This document shows positions 34,446 through 42,964 of a stretch of 64,000 nt of DNA, in pieces. The notes beneath the pieces were generated by a model. The model did not search any database, was not told where the DNA came from, and saw only the letters and a program-made list of their open reading frames with translations. The stretch is from Mycolicibacterium baixiangningiae (lineage in GTDB: Bacteria > Actinomycetota > Actinomycetes > Mycobacteriales > Mycobacteriaceae): NCBI RefSeq assembly GCF_016313185.1, contig NZ_CP066218.1, positions 4,030,001 to 4,094,000 on the forward strand, given 5' to 3'. Numbering within the stretch: position 1 is the stretch's first letter; each line of letters starts with the position of its first letter. Made by a program: the position numbers and the translations under genes.

Positions 34446-36065
34446 TCATCCCAGCGTGAACCCGCTATATCCGGCGGCGGCGATCTCGTCGCATCGGCGG
34501 CGGTACTCCGGCAGCCCGGCGGTGTAGCCCATGTACATCCGTTTCTTCCCGGGGACGTTTCCGCCGTTGTACCAGGAGTTGCACGATGGATGTACCAGAA
34601 CGGTCGGCGCGACCAGGGCGGTGGTGTGGTCGATCCACTCGGTCTGCGCGCTGGGCAGCGCCTCGATCGTGCGGTGCCCCCGGCCGCGCAGGAAGTCCAG
34701 GCAGTCCGCGATCCAGTCCACGTGCTGCTCCAGTGCTGCGACGAAATTGGTTGCCGCGCTCGGGCTTCCCGGACCCTGCACGGTGAACAGGTTGGGAAAA
34801 CCGGCGACCTGCAGGCCAAGGTAGGACACCGGACCTTCCATCGCCCACACGTCGCGTAACAGCACCCCGTCGCGGCCACGGACGTCGATGCGGGTCAGCG
34901 CACCGGTCATGGCGTCGAAGCCGGTGGCGTACACGATCACGTCGAGGTCGAAAGAGCCCTGCTCGGTGTCGATACCCGCCGGCGTGACGGATCGGATGGC
35001 GCCGCGGCGCAGGTCGACCAGCGTCACATTGTCCCGGTTGAACGTCTCGTAGTACCCCTGGTCGATGATCGGCCGCTTACACGCGAACGGGTGCGTCGGC
35101 ACCAGCGCGGCCGCCGTCTGCGGATCACGGACGATCCGGGCCACCGCCTCGCCGTAGAGTTCGGCGGCCATCCGGTTGGCCTCGATGTCGAAGAAGATGT
35201 CGCCCCAGTTGAGCGCACCCAGGACACCGTTCTCCTCGACCGCCCGGCGTCGCTCCTCGGGGGTGGCGCTCTTCAACGGCGGCCGGACCAGCATGTCGAG
35301 CAGCACCGAGAAGGCACTGAGCCGGGCCGCACCCACGGGGTGTTCGCGCTGGGCCGCGCGGATCTCCCCATAGCGGGCCTTGAGCTCCGCCAGCTCGCCG
35401 GATTCGAAGGGCCGCACTCGCCACGGCAGCGTGTACGCCGCCGACCGCTGGAACACGACCAGCTGGTGGGCCTCCCGAGCCACGACCGGAATCAGCTGCA
35501 CACCGGTCGATCCGGTGCCGATCACCCCGACCCGCTTCCCGCTCAGGTCGACGCCCTCGCGAGGCCAGCGGCTGGTGAACAGGGAGGTTCCGGTGAAGGT
35601 GTCCATCCCGGCGATGTCGGGCCCCAGGGGGACAGAGAGGATGCCGGTGGCAGCGATGACGAACGGTGCCACGTAGCGGCCGCCTGCCGCGGTCTCCAGC
35701 ACCCATTCGGCGGCGTCCTCGTCGAACGTCATCGACACGATCTCGGTGCCGAAGTCGACGTCGCGGCGCAGGTCGAGCCGGTCGGCGACGAAGTTCAGGT
35801 ACGCCTCGATCTCGGGCTGGGCCGGCATCGTCTCGGTCCACACCCACTCCTGCTCGATCTCCTCGGAGAAGCTGTAGGAGTACTCGATGCTCTCGATGTC
35901 GCAGCGGGCTCCGGGGTACCGGTTGACCAGCCAGGTTCCCCCGACGCCGTCGGCCCGCTCCACCACCCGGGCGGCCACCCCGAGCTCGCGCAACCGGTGC
36001 AGGGCGTAGAGGCCGGAGAATCCGGCGCCGACGACGAGCACCTCGACACCCGAGGGCTCGGTCAC
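34446..36065 (-). CDS. Flavin-containing monooxygenase, Baeyer-Villiger-like, with altered fingerprint
   Basis: A 539-residue class B flavoprotein. The FAD motif VGAGFSGLYALHRL is at residues 11-24, and the NADPH motif VIGTGSTGVQLIP at about 187. ATGIL and YATGFDAMTG are present. The family fingerprint FxGxxxHxxxWP occurs as FTGTSLFTSRWP: the His is replaced by Phe, checked at the base level. BVMOs convert ketones to esters or lactones; loss of the His could alter activity or specificity. The GTG start overlaps the epimerase stop (GTGA). It is the second gene of the operon from operator 37138-37156. Confidence 0.9.
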   Translation of the reverse strand: MTEPSGVEVLVVGAGFSGLYALHRLRELGVAARVVERADGVGGTWLVNRYPGARCDIESIEYSYSFSEEIEQEWVWTETMPAQPEIEAYLNFVADRLDLRRDVDFGTEIVSMTFDEDAAEWVLETAAGGRYVAPFVIAATGILSVPLGPDIAGMDTFTGTSLFTSRWPREGVDLSGKRVGVIGTGSTGVQLIPVVAREAHQLVVFQRSAAYTLPWRVRPFESGELAELKARYGEIRAAQREHPVGAARLSAFSVLLDMLVRPPLKSATPEERRRAVEENGVLGALNWGDIFFDIEANRMAAELYGEAVARIVRDPQTAAALVPTHPFACKRPIIDQGYYETFNRDNVTLVDLRRGAIRSVTPAGIDTEQGSFDLDVIVYATGFDAMTGALTRIDVRGRDGVLLRDVWAMEGPVSYLGLQVAGFPNLFTVQGPGSPSAATNFVAALEQHVDWIADCLDFLRGRGHRTIEALPSAQTEWIDHTTALVAPTVLVHPSCNSWYNGGNVPGKKRMYMGYTAGLPEYRRRCDEIAAAGYSGFTLG

Positions 36066-37102
36066 AGGTTAACCACCTGCTCGTTGCGGTCGCGGCGGTC
36101 GACGTAGAAGCGGGCAGCGCGGCGTATCGCCTCCGCGGTGGGGCCGGGGTGCCACCCGAGGTCTCGGGTCGCTTTCCCGTGGTCGGCCGGGGACGTCAGT
36201 GCGATCAACCGCGCTGCGACCGCGTTGATGGGGAAGTCGGTGTGCAGCAGCCGGTTCGATGCGCCGGCGATCGCAGCCGCGAGACGGACCGGCCCCATGG
36301 GCAGACCGAACCGAGGTGGCGGCGCGCCCACCGCCTCGGCCGCGATGGTGAACATCTCGCGCTGGGACATGTATCGCTCCGAGACGATGTACCGCTCACC
36401 GATGCGGCCGCGCTCGGCGGCCAGCACCAGGGCCTGCGCGGCGTCGTCGATGTCCACCACTTCGGCCCCGACTCCCCTCAGGTAGCAGGGCATCTTGCCG
36501 AAAGCCGCCAGCGCCACCAGCGCACCCTGCTTGGGCTGCCAGTCCGGCGGGCCGTAGGGGTTCGACACGCACATCGCCACCGCGGGCAGACCGCGTTCGC
36601 GCGCATGACGCAGCACGAGATCCTCCGCCTGGCGCCGGGATTCGATATAGGGCCCACCCTTACCGCTCCAGTTGAACGGCGTGTCCTCGTTCACCGTCTC
36701 GCCGTTCACGCCGACGGCGATGGTCCCGATCGTGCTCAAGAAGACGAAGCGCCGCAGGTTCGCCCCGGCGGCGATCTCCAGGACCCCGCGCAACCCCTCC
36801 ACGTTCGTCTCGAGCAGCGGGGTGGGATCGGCCAGGTGGGCCCTGGTGTCCACGACGCAGTAGAAGACGACGTCCCGGTCGGCCATCGCCGCGGTGACCG
36901 CCTCGGTGTCGAAGACGTCGCCGTACCGCCGCTCGACGTCGAGACCGTCGATGCCCTTGGTGGAGCTGCTGCGGCGCAACAGGACCCGAACGTCGTGCCC
37001 CTCGGCGACGAGGCGCCGGACCACCGCGGCACCTACGTTTCCACTGGCCCCGAGCACCAGTGCCCGCCGGCGACCCGGTGTGCCGTCCATCGCAGATCCC
37101 AT
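36062..37102 (-). CDS. NAD-dependent epimerase/3beta-HSD-like reductase (extended SDR)
   Basis: A 346-residue extended SDR. VLGASGNVGAAVVRRLVAEG is the cofactor motif, and RYGDVFDTEAV and the catalytic YIESRRQAE (YxxxR in place of YxxxK) follow. FVFLSTIGTI supplies the Ser/Thr, and CVSNPYGPPDW the substrate loop. Such proteins oxidise 3beta-hydroxysteroids or reduce ketones and cinnamoyl-type groups. Replacement of the YxxxK Lys by Arg is noteworthy. The ATG at 37102 is used, with an in-frame ATG at 37090. It is the first gene of a four-gene operon, 36 nt from operator 37138-37156. Confidence 0.88.
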   Translation of the reverse strand: MGSAMDGTPGRRRALVLGASGNVGAAVVRRLVAEGHDVRVLLRRSSSTKGIDGLDVERRYGDVFDTEAVTAAMADRDVVFYCVVDTRAHLADPTPLLETNVEGLRGVLEIAAGANLRRFVFLSTIGTIAVGVNGETVNEDTPFNWSGKGGPYIESRRQAEDLVLRHARERGLPAVAMCVSNPYGPPDWQPKQGALVALAAFGKMPCYLRGVGAEVVDIDDAAQALVLAAERGRIGERYIVSERYMSQREMFTIAAEAVGAPPPRFGLPMGPVRLAAAIAGASNRLLHTDFPINAVAARLIALTSPADHGKATRDLGWHPGPTAEAIRRAARFYVDRRDRNEQVVNL

Positions 37103-37137
37103 CGGTCGAATGGCGTTCGATCAATCCGCGGGGATGT

Positions 37138-37156
37138 TACTGTAACTCTTACAGTA
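37138..37156 (+). promoter_or_regulatory. Cluster operator site B (perfect)
   Basis: TACTGTAACTCTTACAGTA, perfect 8-bp arms with a 3-bp centre. It lies midway between the divergent epimerase (36 nt) and Rieske oxygenase (38 nt) genes, where one bound repressor would block both promoters. Confidence 0.8.
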
Positions 37157-37194
37157 GTTGACCGGAACGAGGGAATCCGATCGATGGGTGCGGT

Positions 37195-38193
37195 ATGAAG
37201 GTTCCGTTCACGTGGAAGGTCACCGGCTGGTTCATGGTCGGCTGGTCGGCGGAGTTCCCGTCCGGGGAGACCAAGGCTCTGCACTACTTCGGTGAGGATC
37301 TGGTCGCCTACCGCGACGAGTCGAACAGCTTGCACGTGCTCGAAGCGCACTGCAAACACCTGGGCGCCCACCTCGGTCACGGCGGCACGGTGGTCGGCGA
37401 CTGCGTGGAGTGCCCGTTCCACGGGTGGCGCTGGGGTCCGCATGGCGACAACACCTACATCCCGTACCAGCCGGAGCGGCCGAACCGGGCGCTGAAGCTT
37501 CGGGTCTACCCCGTCGTCGAACAGTACGACTGCGTGTTCGTCTGGCACCATCCCAACGGCGCGGAACCGCAGTGGCCGCTGCCGGACCTGTTCGAGAAGT
37601 TCCCCCAGTTCCCCACCGACCCCGACGCCTACTACCGCCCGTACCCGGAGTTCTCCAGCCGCGCCGACAACGAACCGGTCCATCCGCAGATCGTCGCCGA
37701 AAACGGCCCGGACAGTTCACATTTCCGGTACGTGCACGGCGCCTCGGTGACGCCGGTGTGCCTCGACTGGCAAGTCGTCGGCGAGGAGTGGCGCTTCCTC
37801 ACCGGTTGGCCGGACGCCCGTGGCGACGATCCCGACAAGATGGCGTTGCTGATCCACAGCCACTTCTCGGGACTCGGTTTCGCGGTGAGTGTGTTCGAAG
37901 GCTCCTCGAACCATCGTCTGATCTTCGCCTGCACACCCGTCGACGACGGCGTGTCCGACATGTTCTATTCCATCTGGTGGCCGAAGCTCGACGGCGAGAC
38001 CTCCGACGTCCCGCCCGAGGAGGTGCGTGCGCGGGTGGAGAAGCAGTTTCTGCGCACCGTCTGGGAAGATCTCGACATCTGGCGCTACCAGCGGTACGTC
38101 GAACGCCCGGCGCTGTCGAAGATCGACGCGAAACCCTATATGGCGATGCGGGAATGGGCCAAGCAGTTCTACCACGTGCCCGCCTCGGTATGA
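37195..38193 (+). CDS. Rieske non-heme iron oxygenase (KshA-like)
   Basis: A 332-residue oxygenase subunit. The Rieske [2Fe-2S] ligands lie in AHCKHLGAHLGHGG and CVECPFHGW (CxH-x16-18-CxxH). The mononuclear iron site is formed by DSSHFRYVHGA and a later Asp (WEDLDIW). The length and ligand spacing resemble KshA-type 3-ketosteroid 9alpha-hydroxylase oxygenases, but many paralogues act on other compounds. No reductase (KshB) gene is present here, so electrons must come from elsewhere. It is the first gene of a Rieske-isochorismatase-like-FadD operon (ATGA overlap). Confidence 0.9.
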   Translation: MKVPFTWKVTGWFMVGWSAEFPSGETKALHYFGEDLVAYRDESNSLHVLEAHCKHLGAHLGHGGTVVGDCVECPFHGWRWGPHGDNTYIPYQPERPNRALKLRVYPVVEQYDCVFVWHHPNGAEPQWPLPDLFEKFPQFPTDPDAYYRPYPEFSSRADNEPVHPQIVAENGPDSSHFRYVHGASVTPVCLDWQVVGEEWRFLTGWPDARGDDPDKMALLIHSHFSGLGFAVSVFEGSSNHRLIFACTPVDDGVSDMFYSIWWPKLDGETSDVPPEEVRARVEKQFLRTVWEDLDIWRYQRYVERPALSKIDAKPYMAMREWAKQFYHVPASV

Positions 38194-38483
38194 CGGCACG
38201 CCTCGCTGAGCTGGTGGCGCCGGGGCACACTGCGCTGGTCACCCCGGAACTGCAGGGTGCGGTGGTCGGACCCGACGCGGGCCTGGCCGCACTGGCCGAG
38301 GAGGCCCGCCGGGCGGCTCTGCCGAACATCGCACGGCTGCTGCCGGTCGCCCGCGCCGCCGGCGTCACGGTCGTGCACTGCCTGGTTCAGCGGCGCGCCG
38401 ACGGCCTCGACAACACGCTGTCGTTGCTGGCGACGATCACCACCACCGACGACTTGTTGCCGATCTGGACGCAGGAGGCTTGA
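38190..38483 (+). CDS. Truncated isochorismatase-like (cysteine hydrolase) protein
   Basis: A 97-residue protein. ALVTPELQGAVVGPDAGLAA and ARLLPVARAAGVTVVHCLVQ match the first half of isochorismatase-like hydrolases, which are about 180-200 residues. The second half with the catalytic Cys and the cis-peptide region is absent, and the first catalytic Asp position reads Glu (TPELQ). It is tightly packed between the Rieske gene (ATGA overlap) and the CoA ligase (TGATG), so it looks maintained and not decayed. Function is unclear. Confidence 0.75.
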   Translation: MTARLAELVAPGHTALVTPELQGAVVGPDAGLAALAEEARRAALPNIARLLPVARAAGVTVVHCLVQRRADGLDNTLSLLATITTTDDLLPIWTQEA

Positions 38484-40135
38484 TGGAGTTCACCATGCCC
38501 GAGGTGGCCGACGCGGTGGCGGCGGTGTTACCCGACCGCGAACTCCTGGTGCAGGGCGCACAGCGCCACACCTACACCGACATCGTCGCGCGCTCGAACC
38601 GGTTGGCGGCGTTCCTGCACACCGCGGGCTTAGGTTGTCACACCGAACGATCCGCGCTGCGCGGGCACGAGACCGGGCAGGATCTGCTCGGCATCTACGC
38701 CTACAACAGCAGCGCATACGTCGAGGGCCTCCTCGGCGCGTTCCGGTCGCGGGTCGCGCCGTTCAACGTCAACTACCGCTACGTCCGTGACGAGTTGCGT
38801 TATCTGCTCGACGATTCCGGCGCCACCGCGCTGCTCTACCACGCGGTGTTCGCGCCGCGGGTGGCAGAAGTCCTGCCGGAGTTGCCGCGGCTACGCACCC
38901 TGATCCAGATCGCCGACGACTCCGGCAACGAATTGCTCTCGGGCGCTGTCGATTACGAGTCCATCGTCGGATCGGGGCCGGCAGCGCCACCACCGGTGCA
39001 CCCCTGCCCCGACGACCTCTACGTCCTCTACACCGGGGGCACCACCGGAATGCCGAAGGGGGTGCTGTGGCGCCAGCACGACATCTTCATGACCGCCTTC
39101 GGCGGCCGCTCGCTCTACGGCGGTGACACCGTCGCCTCCCTCGACGACATCGCCCAGCGGGCGGCGGCGAACCCGGGTACCACGCTCTTGATCCTGCCGC
39201 CGCTGATGCACGGGGCCGCGCAGTGGGCGGTGATGACCGCGCTGACGACAGGTCAGACCGTGGTGTTCACCTCGGTGGTCGACCGGCTGGATGCGCAGGA
39301 CGCCCTGCGCACGATCGAGCGCGAGAAGGCCGCGGTGGTGACGGTCGTGGGCGATGCGATGGCCCGCCCGCTCGCTGATGCCGTCGAACAAGCTGTCGGA
39401 GTGACGGGCGGACCTGATCTGTCGTCGCTGGCGGTCATCGCCAACGGTGGTGCGTTCCTCACCCCGACCACCAAACAACGCCTGATCGATCTGATGCCCA
39501 ACGCGATGGTGATCGACGGGGTCGGATCGTCGGAGACCGGGGCGCAGATGACCCACCTGTCGATGAACGGCGCGGTCGCGACCGGGATGTTCAACGCCGG
39601 CCCGGATACCTGCGTGATCGCCGAAGACCTCAGCACGGTGCTGTCGCCCGGCCACGACGGGCTCGGCTGGCTCGCCCAGCGCGGCTATGTTCCGTTGGGC
39701 TACAAGGGGGATGCCGCCAAGACCGCCACCACCTTCCCTGTCGTCGACGGCGTGCGGTACGCGGTGCCGGGTGATCGCGCCCGGCATCTCGAGGGCGGTG
39801 CGATCGAACTGCTGGGCCGGGATTCGGTGACCATCAACTCCGGAGGGGAGAAGATCTTCGCCGAGGAAGTCGAGCTCGCGCTCTCCTCCCATCCCGCAGT
39901 GCAAGACGTCCTGGTCGCGGGACGGCCCAGCGACCGCTGGGGCCAGGAAGTCGTGGCGGTGGTCGCCCTCACCGACGGCGCCCGGGCCGGTGCCGCGGAA
40001 CTGATCGAGCACGCGGCCGGCACTCTCGCGCGCTACAAACTGCCCAAGGCGGTCGTGTTCCGGCCGACCATCCAGCGCAGCCCGGCCGGGAAGGCCGACT
40101 ACCGTTGGGCCCGCGAACAGGCGAGTACCGACTGA
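38483..40135 (+). CDS. Acyl-CoA ligase (FadD19-like AMP-forming)
   Basis: A 550-residue adenylate-forming ligase. LYVLYTGGTTGMPKGVLWRQ is the P-loop-like motif A3. VIDGVGSSETGAQMTHLS is A5, YAVPGDRARHLEGGAIELLG A7, and NSGGEKIFAEEVELALSSHP A8. SPAGKADYRWAREQ contains the catalytic Lys (A10). The overall pattern resembles FadD19 and other steroid side-chain CoA ligases. It probably activates a hydrophobic carboxylate to its CoA ester. The ATG at 38483 has AGGAGG upstream and overlaps the previous stop. Confidence 0.9.
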   Translation: MEFTMPEVADAVAAVLPDRELLVQGAQRHTYTDIVARSNRLAAFLHTAGLGCHTERSALRGHETGQDLLGIYAYNSSAYVEGLLGAFRSRVAPFNVNYRYVRDELRYLLDDSGATALLYHAVFAPRVAEVLPELPRLRTLIQIADDSGNELLSGAVDYESIVGSGPAAPPPVHPCPDDLYVLYTGGTTGMPKGVLWRQHDIFMTAFGGRSLYGGDTVASLDDIAQRAAANPGTTLLILPPLMHGAAQWAVMTALTTGQTVVFTSVVDRLDAQDALRTIEREKAAVVTVVGDAMARPLADAVEQAVGVTGGPDLSSLAVIANGGAFLTPTTKQRLIDLMPNAMVIDGVGSSETGAQMTHLSMNGAVATGMFNAGPDTCVIAEDLSTVLSPGHDGLGWLAQRGYVPLGYKGDAAKTATTFPVVDGVRYAVPGDRARHLEGGAIELLGRDSVTINSGGEKIFAEEVELALSSHPAVQDVLVAGRPSDRWGQEVVAVVALTDGARAGAAELIEHAAGTLARYKLPKAVVFRPTIQRSPAGKADYRWAREQASTD

Positions 40136-40137
40136 CG

Positions 40138-41343
40138 TCAGCGCAGCACGCGCACCGGGACGTTCTGCCAGCCGGCGACATTCTGCATGTTGACCCGCCG
40201 GCAGCCCTCGAACGCCACCTCGTACCGCGGCATGAAGTCCAGCATCTTCTCCAGCGCGACGGCGCTCTCCATCCGGGCCAGCGCCGCCCCCAGGCAGCTG
40301 TGGATGCCGTAGCCGAAGCCGAGGTTCTGCGCCTGCGTGCGGTCGCGGTCGATGTCGAAGGTGTCCGGATCGGTCCACGCGTCGGCGTCGCGGTTGGCCG
40401 AGCCGCCGATCAGGAAGACGGGCTTACCGGCCGGGATCGTCACCCCGTGCATCGTCACATCCGTGCGCGAGCAGCGGACGTTGTACTGCGCCGGTGCTTC
40501 GTAGCGCAGGAGTTCCTCGACCGCGGCGGGGATCTTGTCGCGGTCGTCGAGCAGCGTGTGCCACTGGCCGGGGTTGCGCGCGAACACCACGGCGGCGTTG
40601 CCGATCAGCTTCGTCACGGTCTCCGCCCCGGCACCGCCCAGCAGCATCGCGAACTGGGTGATCTCGATGTTGTCCAGCGGAGCGTGCTCACCGTTCTCCC
40701 GTTCGATCTCGGCGGTGATCAACCGGCTCAGCAGGTCATCGCCGAGGTCGTGGCGCCGCTCCTTGGTCAACCGGTAGAGGAAGACCGCCATCTGCGTGCC
40801 GGCCTGCATCCCGCGTTCGCCCATCTCGACCTCCCCGGGCTCGCGGTGCAGGAAGTCGTCGACCCACACCCGCATCTGCTGGCGGTGCTGCGCGGGCACG
40901 CCGATCATCCGGCTGATGATCTCGATCGGGAACAGCGCCGAGAAGTCGGCCACCATGTCGAAGCCGTCGGGGTCGACGGCGGACAGGCAGTCCTCGATCA
41001 CCTCCTCGACCATCGGCCGCAGCGATCCGATGGCACGGGGGGTGAACACCTTGTTGAGCAGGCTGCGCATGTGCCGGTGCTCCGGTGGGTCCATCATGAT
41101 GATCGACTTGTGGGGTGGCGGAGTGTCGTTGCGCACCATGGCGAGATCGACGCCGCGCGCCGATGAGTACGTCGCGAAGTCCTTGAAGGCGGCCGCCACG
41201 TCGGCGTGGCGGCTCAGCGCGTAGAAGTCGTACTCCTCGCTGTAATACACCGGCGCTTCGTCCCGCATCCTCCGATAGGTCTCGTACGGTCCGTTGAAGA
41301 ACTCTTCGGAGAACGGATCGAAAACCACTGTGGACAGCGTCAT
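40138..41343 (-). CDS. Cytochrome P450
   Basis: A 401-residue soluble P450. The I-helix is LLGGAGAETVTKL (acid Glu in place of Asp), ExxR is EELLRY, and the heme loop is FGYGIHSCLGAALARM. MDPPEHRHMRSLLNKVFTPR is the conserved C-helix region. The ATG overlaps the ALDH stop (ATGA), giving an ALDH-P450 operon from operator 42846-42864. It is convergent with the FadD gene 2 bp away. A second P450 is at 29094; the two may oxidise different positions of the same compound. Confidence 0.92.
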   Translation of the reverse strand: MTLSTVVFDPFSEEFFNGPYETYRRMRDEAPVYYSEEYDFYALSRHADVAAAFKDFATYSSARGVDLAMVRNDTPPPHKSIIMMDPPEHRHMRSLLNKVFTPRAIGSLRPMVEEVIEDCLSAVDPDGFDMVADFSALFPIEIISRMIGVPAQHRQQMRVWVDDFLHREPGEVEMGERGMQAGTQMAVFLYRLTKERRHDLGDDLLSRLITAEIERENGEHAPLDNIEITQFAMLLGGAGAETVTKLIGNAAVVFARNPGQWHTLLDDRDKIPAAVEELLRYEAPAQYNVRCSRTDVTMHGVTIPAGKPVFLIGGSANRDADAWTDPDTFDIDRDRTQAQNLGFGYGIHSCLGAALARMESAVALEKMLDFMPRYEVAFEGCRRVNMQNVAGWQNVPVRVLR

Positions 41344-42821
41344 GTCATCCTCTTCGGTGCTCGGCCGAGTCGGCGGCGGGTGCGGGTGCGGGCCCGACGG
41401 AGTGCGAGGTTGGCACCCACCCGCATGGGTCCGGTGAACGGCATCGCCGCGCGTCCGGTGATGCTGAACGGCAGGTCGCTGCCGACCACCGATCGGTGGT
41501 GGCTGAAGGTGTCGAATCCCGCCTTGCCGTGGTAGGCCCCCATTCCGCTGCGCCCGACCCCTCCGAACGGGGCGGCGGAGGGAATCATCTGGGCGGCAAA
41601 GTCGTTGCGTGCCACGCCGCCACTGCGGGTGGTGCGCACGAAGGTGCGGAAGTCGGCGTCGTCGGGTCCGTACCAGTACGCGACCAGCGGCGCGGGCCGC
41701 CGGTTGATGTAGTCCACCGCATCGGCCAGTCGGCGGTATCCGCGCACCACGAGCACCGGCCCGAAGATCTCCTCCTGGGCCAGACGCATATCGTCGGCCA
41801 CGTCGCGCACGAGCGTGGGCGCGATCTTGCGGCTCAGCGTGTCGGGCAGCGATTCGCCTGCCGGACAGACGGCGTCGACCCGTGCGCCTTTGTCCCGTGC
41901 ATCCTCGACGAGGCCCACCACCCTGGCGAAGTTGGCCGGGTTCACCGACGCGCAGTAGTCGGGATTGTCGACGATCGTGGGAAACATGTTGCGCCAGGTG
42001 CGTTTCGCCACCTCGACGAAGGTGTCCACCCGGTCCTCGGGCACGAACACGTAGTCGGGGCATACGCAGACCTGTCCGCCGTTGACGAGGCGGCCTGCGG
42101 CGATCCGGCCGGCGGCACGGCGCATGTCGGCCTCGGGCGAGACGACGACCGGGTTCTTTCCGCCGAGTTCGAGGGTCACCGGGACGAGGTTGCGGGCAGC
42201 GGCCTGCTGCACCAGCGCGCCGATCGCGGGTGACCCGGTGAAGAACAGGTGGTCGAAAGGCAGATTCGAGAACGCGACGGCCACGTCGGCGCCGCCGGTG
42301 ACGACGGTCAGCTCACTGCTGTCGAAGTATCGCGGCGCCAGGTCGCCCATCAGATCCGCGGTCTGCGAGGTGGTCTCGGACATCTTGATCATCACCCGGT
42401 TGCCCGCCGCGAACGCCGCGGCCGCCGGCAGCACGACGAGGTTCACCGGAAAATTCCACGGGCCGATGACGCCGACCACGCCCAGCGGTGACGGCTCGAC
42501 CTCTGCTCGCAGGCCGATCAGCCGGGCCGCACGCATCAGGGTGGCCGTCTTCATCCACGTCGGCAGTTCGGCGCGGGTGTGCTCGATGACCGAGATCATG
42601 CCGAGGATCTCGGCGAACAGCGCAGCGGACTTCGACCTGGACCCGTAGTCCGCCGCGGTCGCCTCGACGAGGGCGTCGGTGTTGTCGAGGACGAGTGCGA
42701 GCAATCGGTCGATACGGTTGCGCCGCACCGCCAGCGACGGTGGACCCTCGGAGAGGAACGCTTCGCGCTGCCGGTCGAGGGCCCCGCGCAGCTCCCCCGC
42801 GCAGTTCCCGATGTCACCCAT
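41340..42821 (-). CDS. Aldehyde dehydrogenase (coniferyl-aldehyde-dehydrogenase-like)
   Basis: A 493-residue NAD(P)-dependent ALDH. GPWNFPVNLVVLPAAAAFAA is the cofactor loop, FTGSPAIGALVQQAA follows, and the catalytic Glu is in LELGGKNPV. The nucleophile Cys occurs in [27 protein letters not shown] and FGGVGRSGMGAYHGKAGFDT are C-terminal motifs. The short form (about 490 aa with the YHG motif) matches CalB-type enzymes. It probably turns a P450-derived aldehyde into the acid that FadD ligates. GGAG lies upstream of the ATG. Confidence 0.92.
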   Translation of the reverse strand: MGDIGNCAGELRGALDRQREAFLSEGPPSLAVRRNRIDRLLALVLDNTDALVEATAADYGSRSKSAALFAEILGMISVIEHTRAELPTWMKTATLMRAARLIGLRAEVEPSPLGVVGVIGPWNFPVNLVVLPAAAAFAAGNRVMIKMSETTSQTADLMGDLAPRYFDSSELTVVTGGADVAVAFSNLPFDHLFFTGSPAIGALVQQAAARNLVPVTLELGGKNPVVVSPEADMRRAAGRIAAGRLVNGGQVCVCPDYVFVPEDRVDTFVEVAKRTWRNMFPTIVDNPDYCASVNPANFARVVGLVEDARDKGARVDAVCPAGESLPDTLSRKIAPTLVRDVADDMRLAQEEIFGPVLVVRGYRRLADAVDYINRRPAPLVAYWYGPDDADFRTFVRTTRSGGVARNDFAAQMIPSAAPFGGVGRSGMGAYHGKAGFDTFSHHRSVVGSDLPFSITGRAAMPFTGPMRVGANLALRRARTRTRRRLGRAPKRMT

Positions 42822-42845
42822 CCGCCAGCTCCTGGTGTTCCGCAT

Positions 42846-42864
42846 TACTGTAATAGTTACAGTA
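42846..42864 (+). promoter_or_regulatory. Cluster operator site C (perfect)
   Basis: TACTGTAATAGTTACAGTA, perfect 8-bp arms with a 3-bp centre, 24 nt upstream of the ALDH-P450 operon. The rest of the 143-bp gap to the next gene shows nothing else. Confidence 0.8.
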
Positions 42865-42964
42865 GACCTGTGCGGAACCCTACGGTGGATCTTCTCCGCA
42901 TATCCACGGCCAGCCGTTGCGGTCACCGACCGCACTGCCGGTGCGCTTTCGCAGCCTGGCCTGA

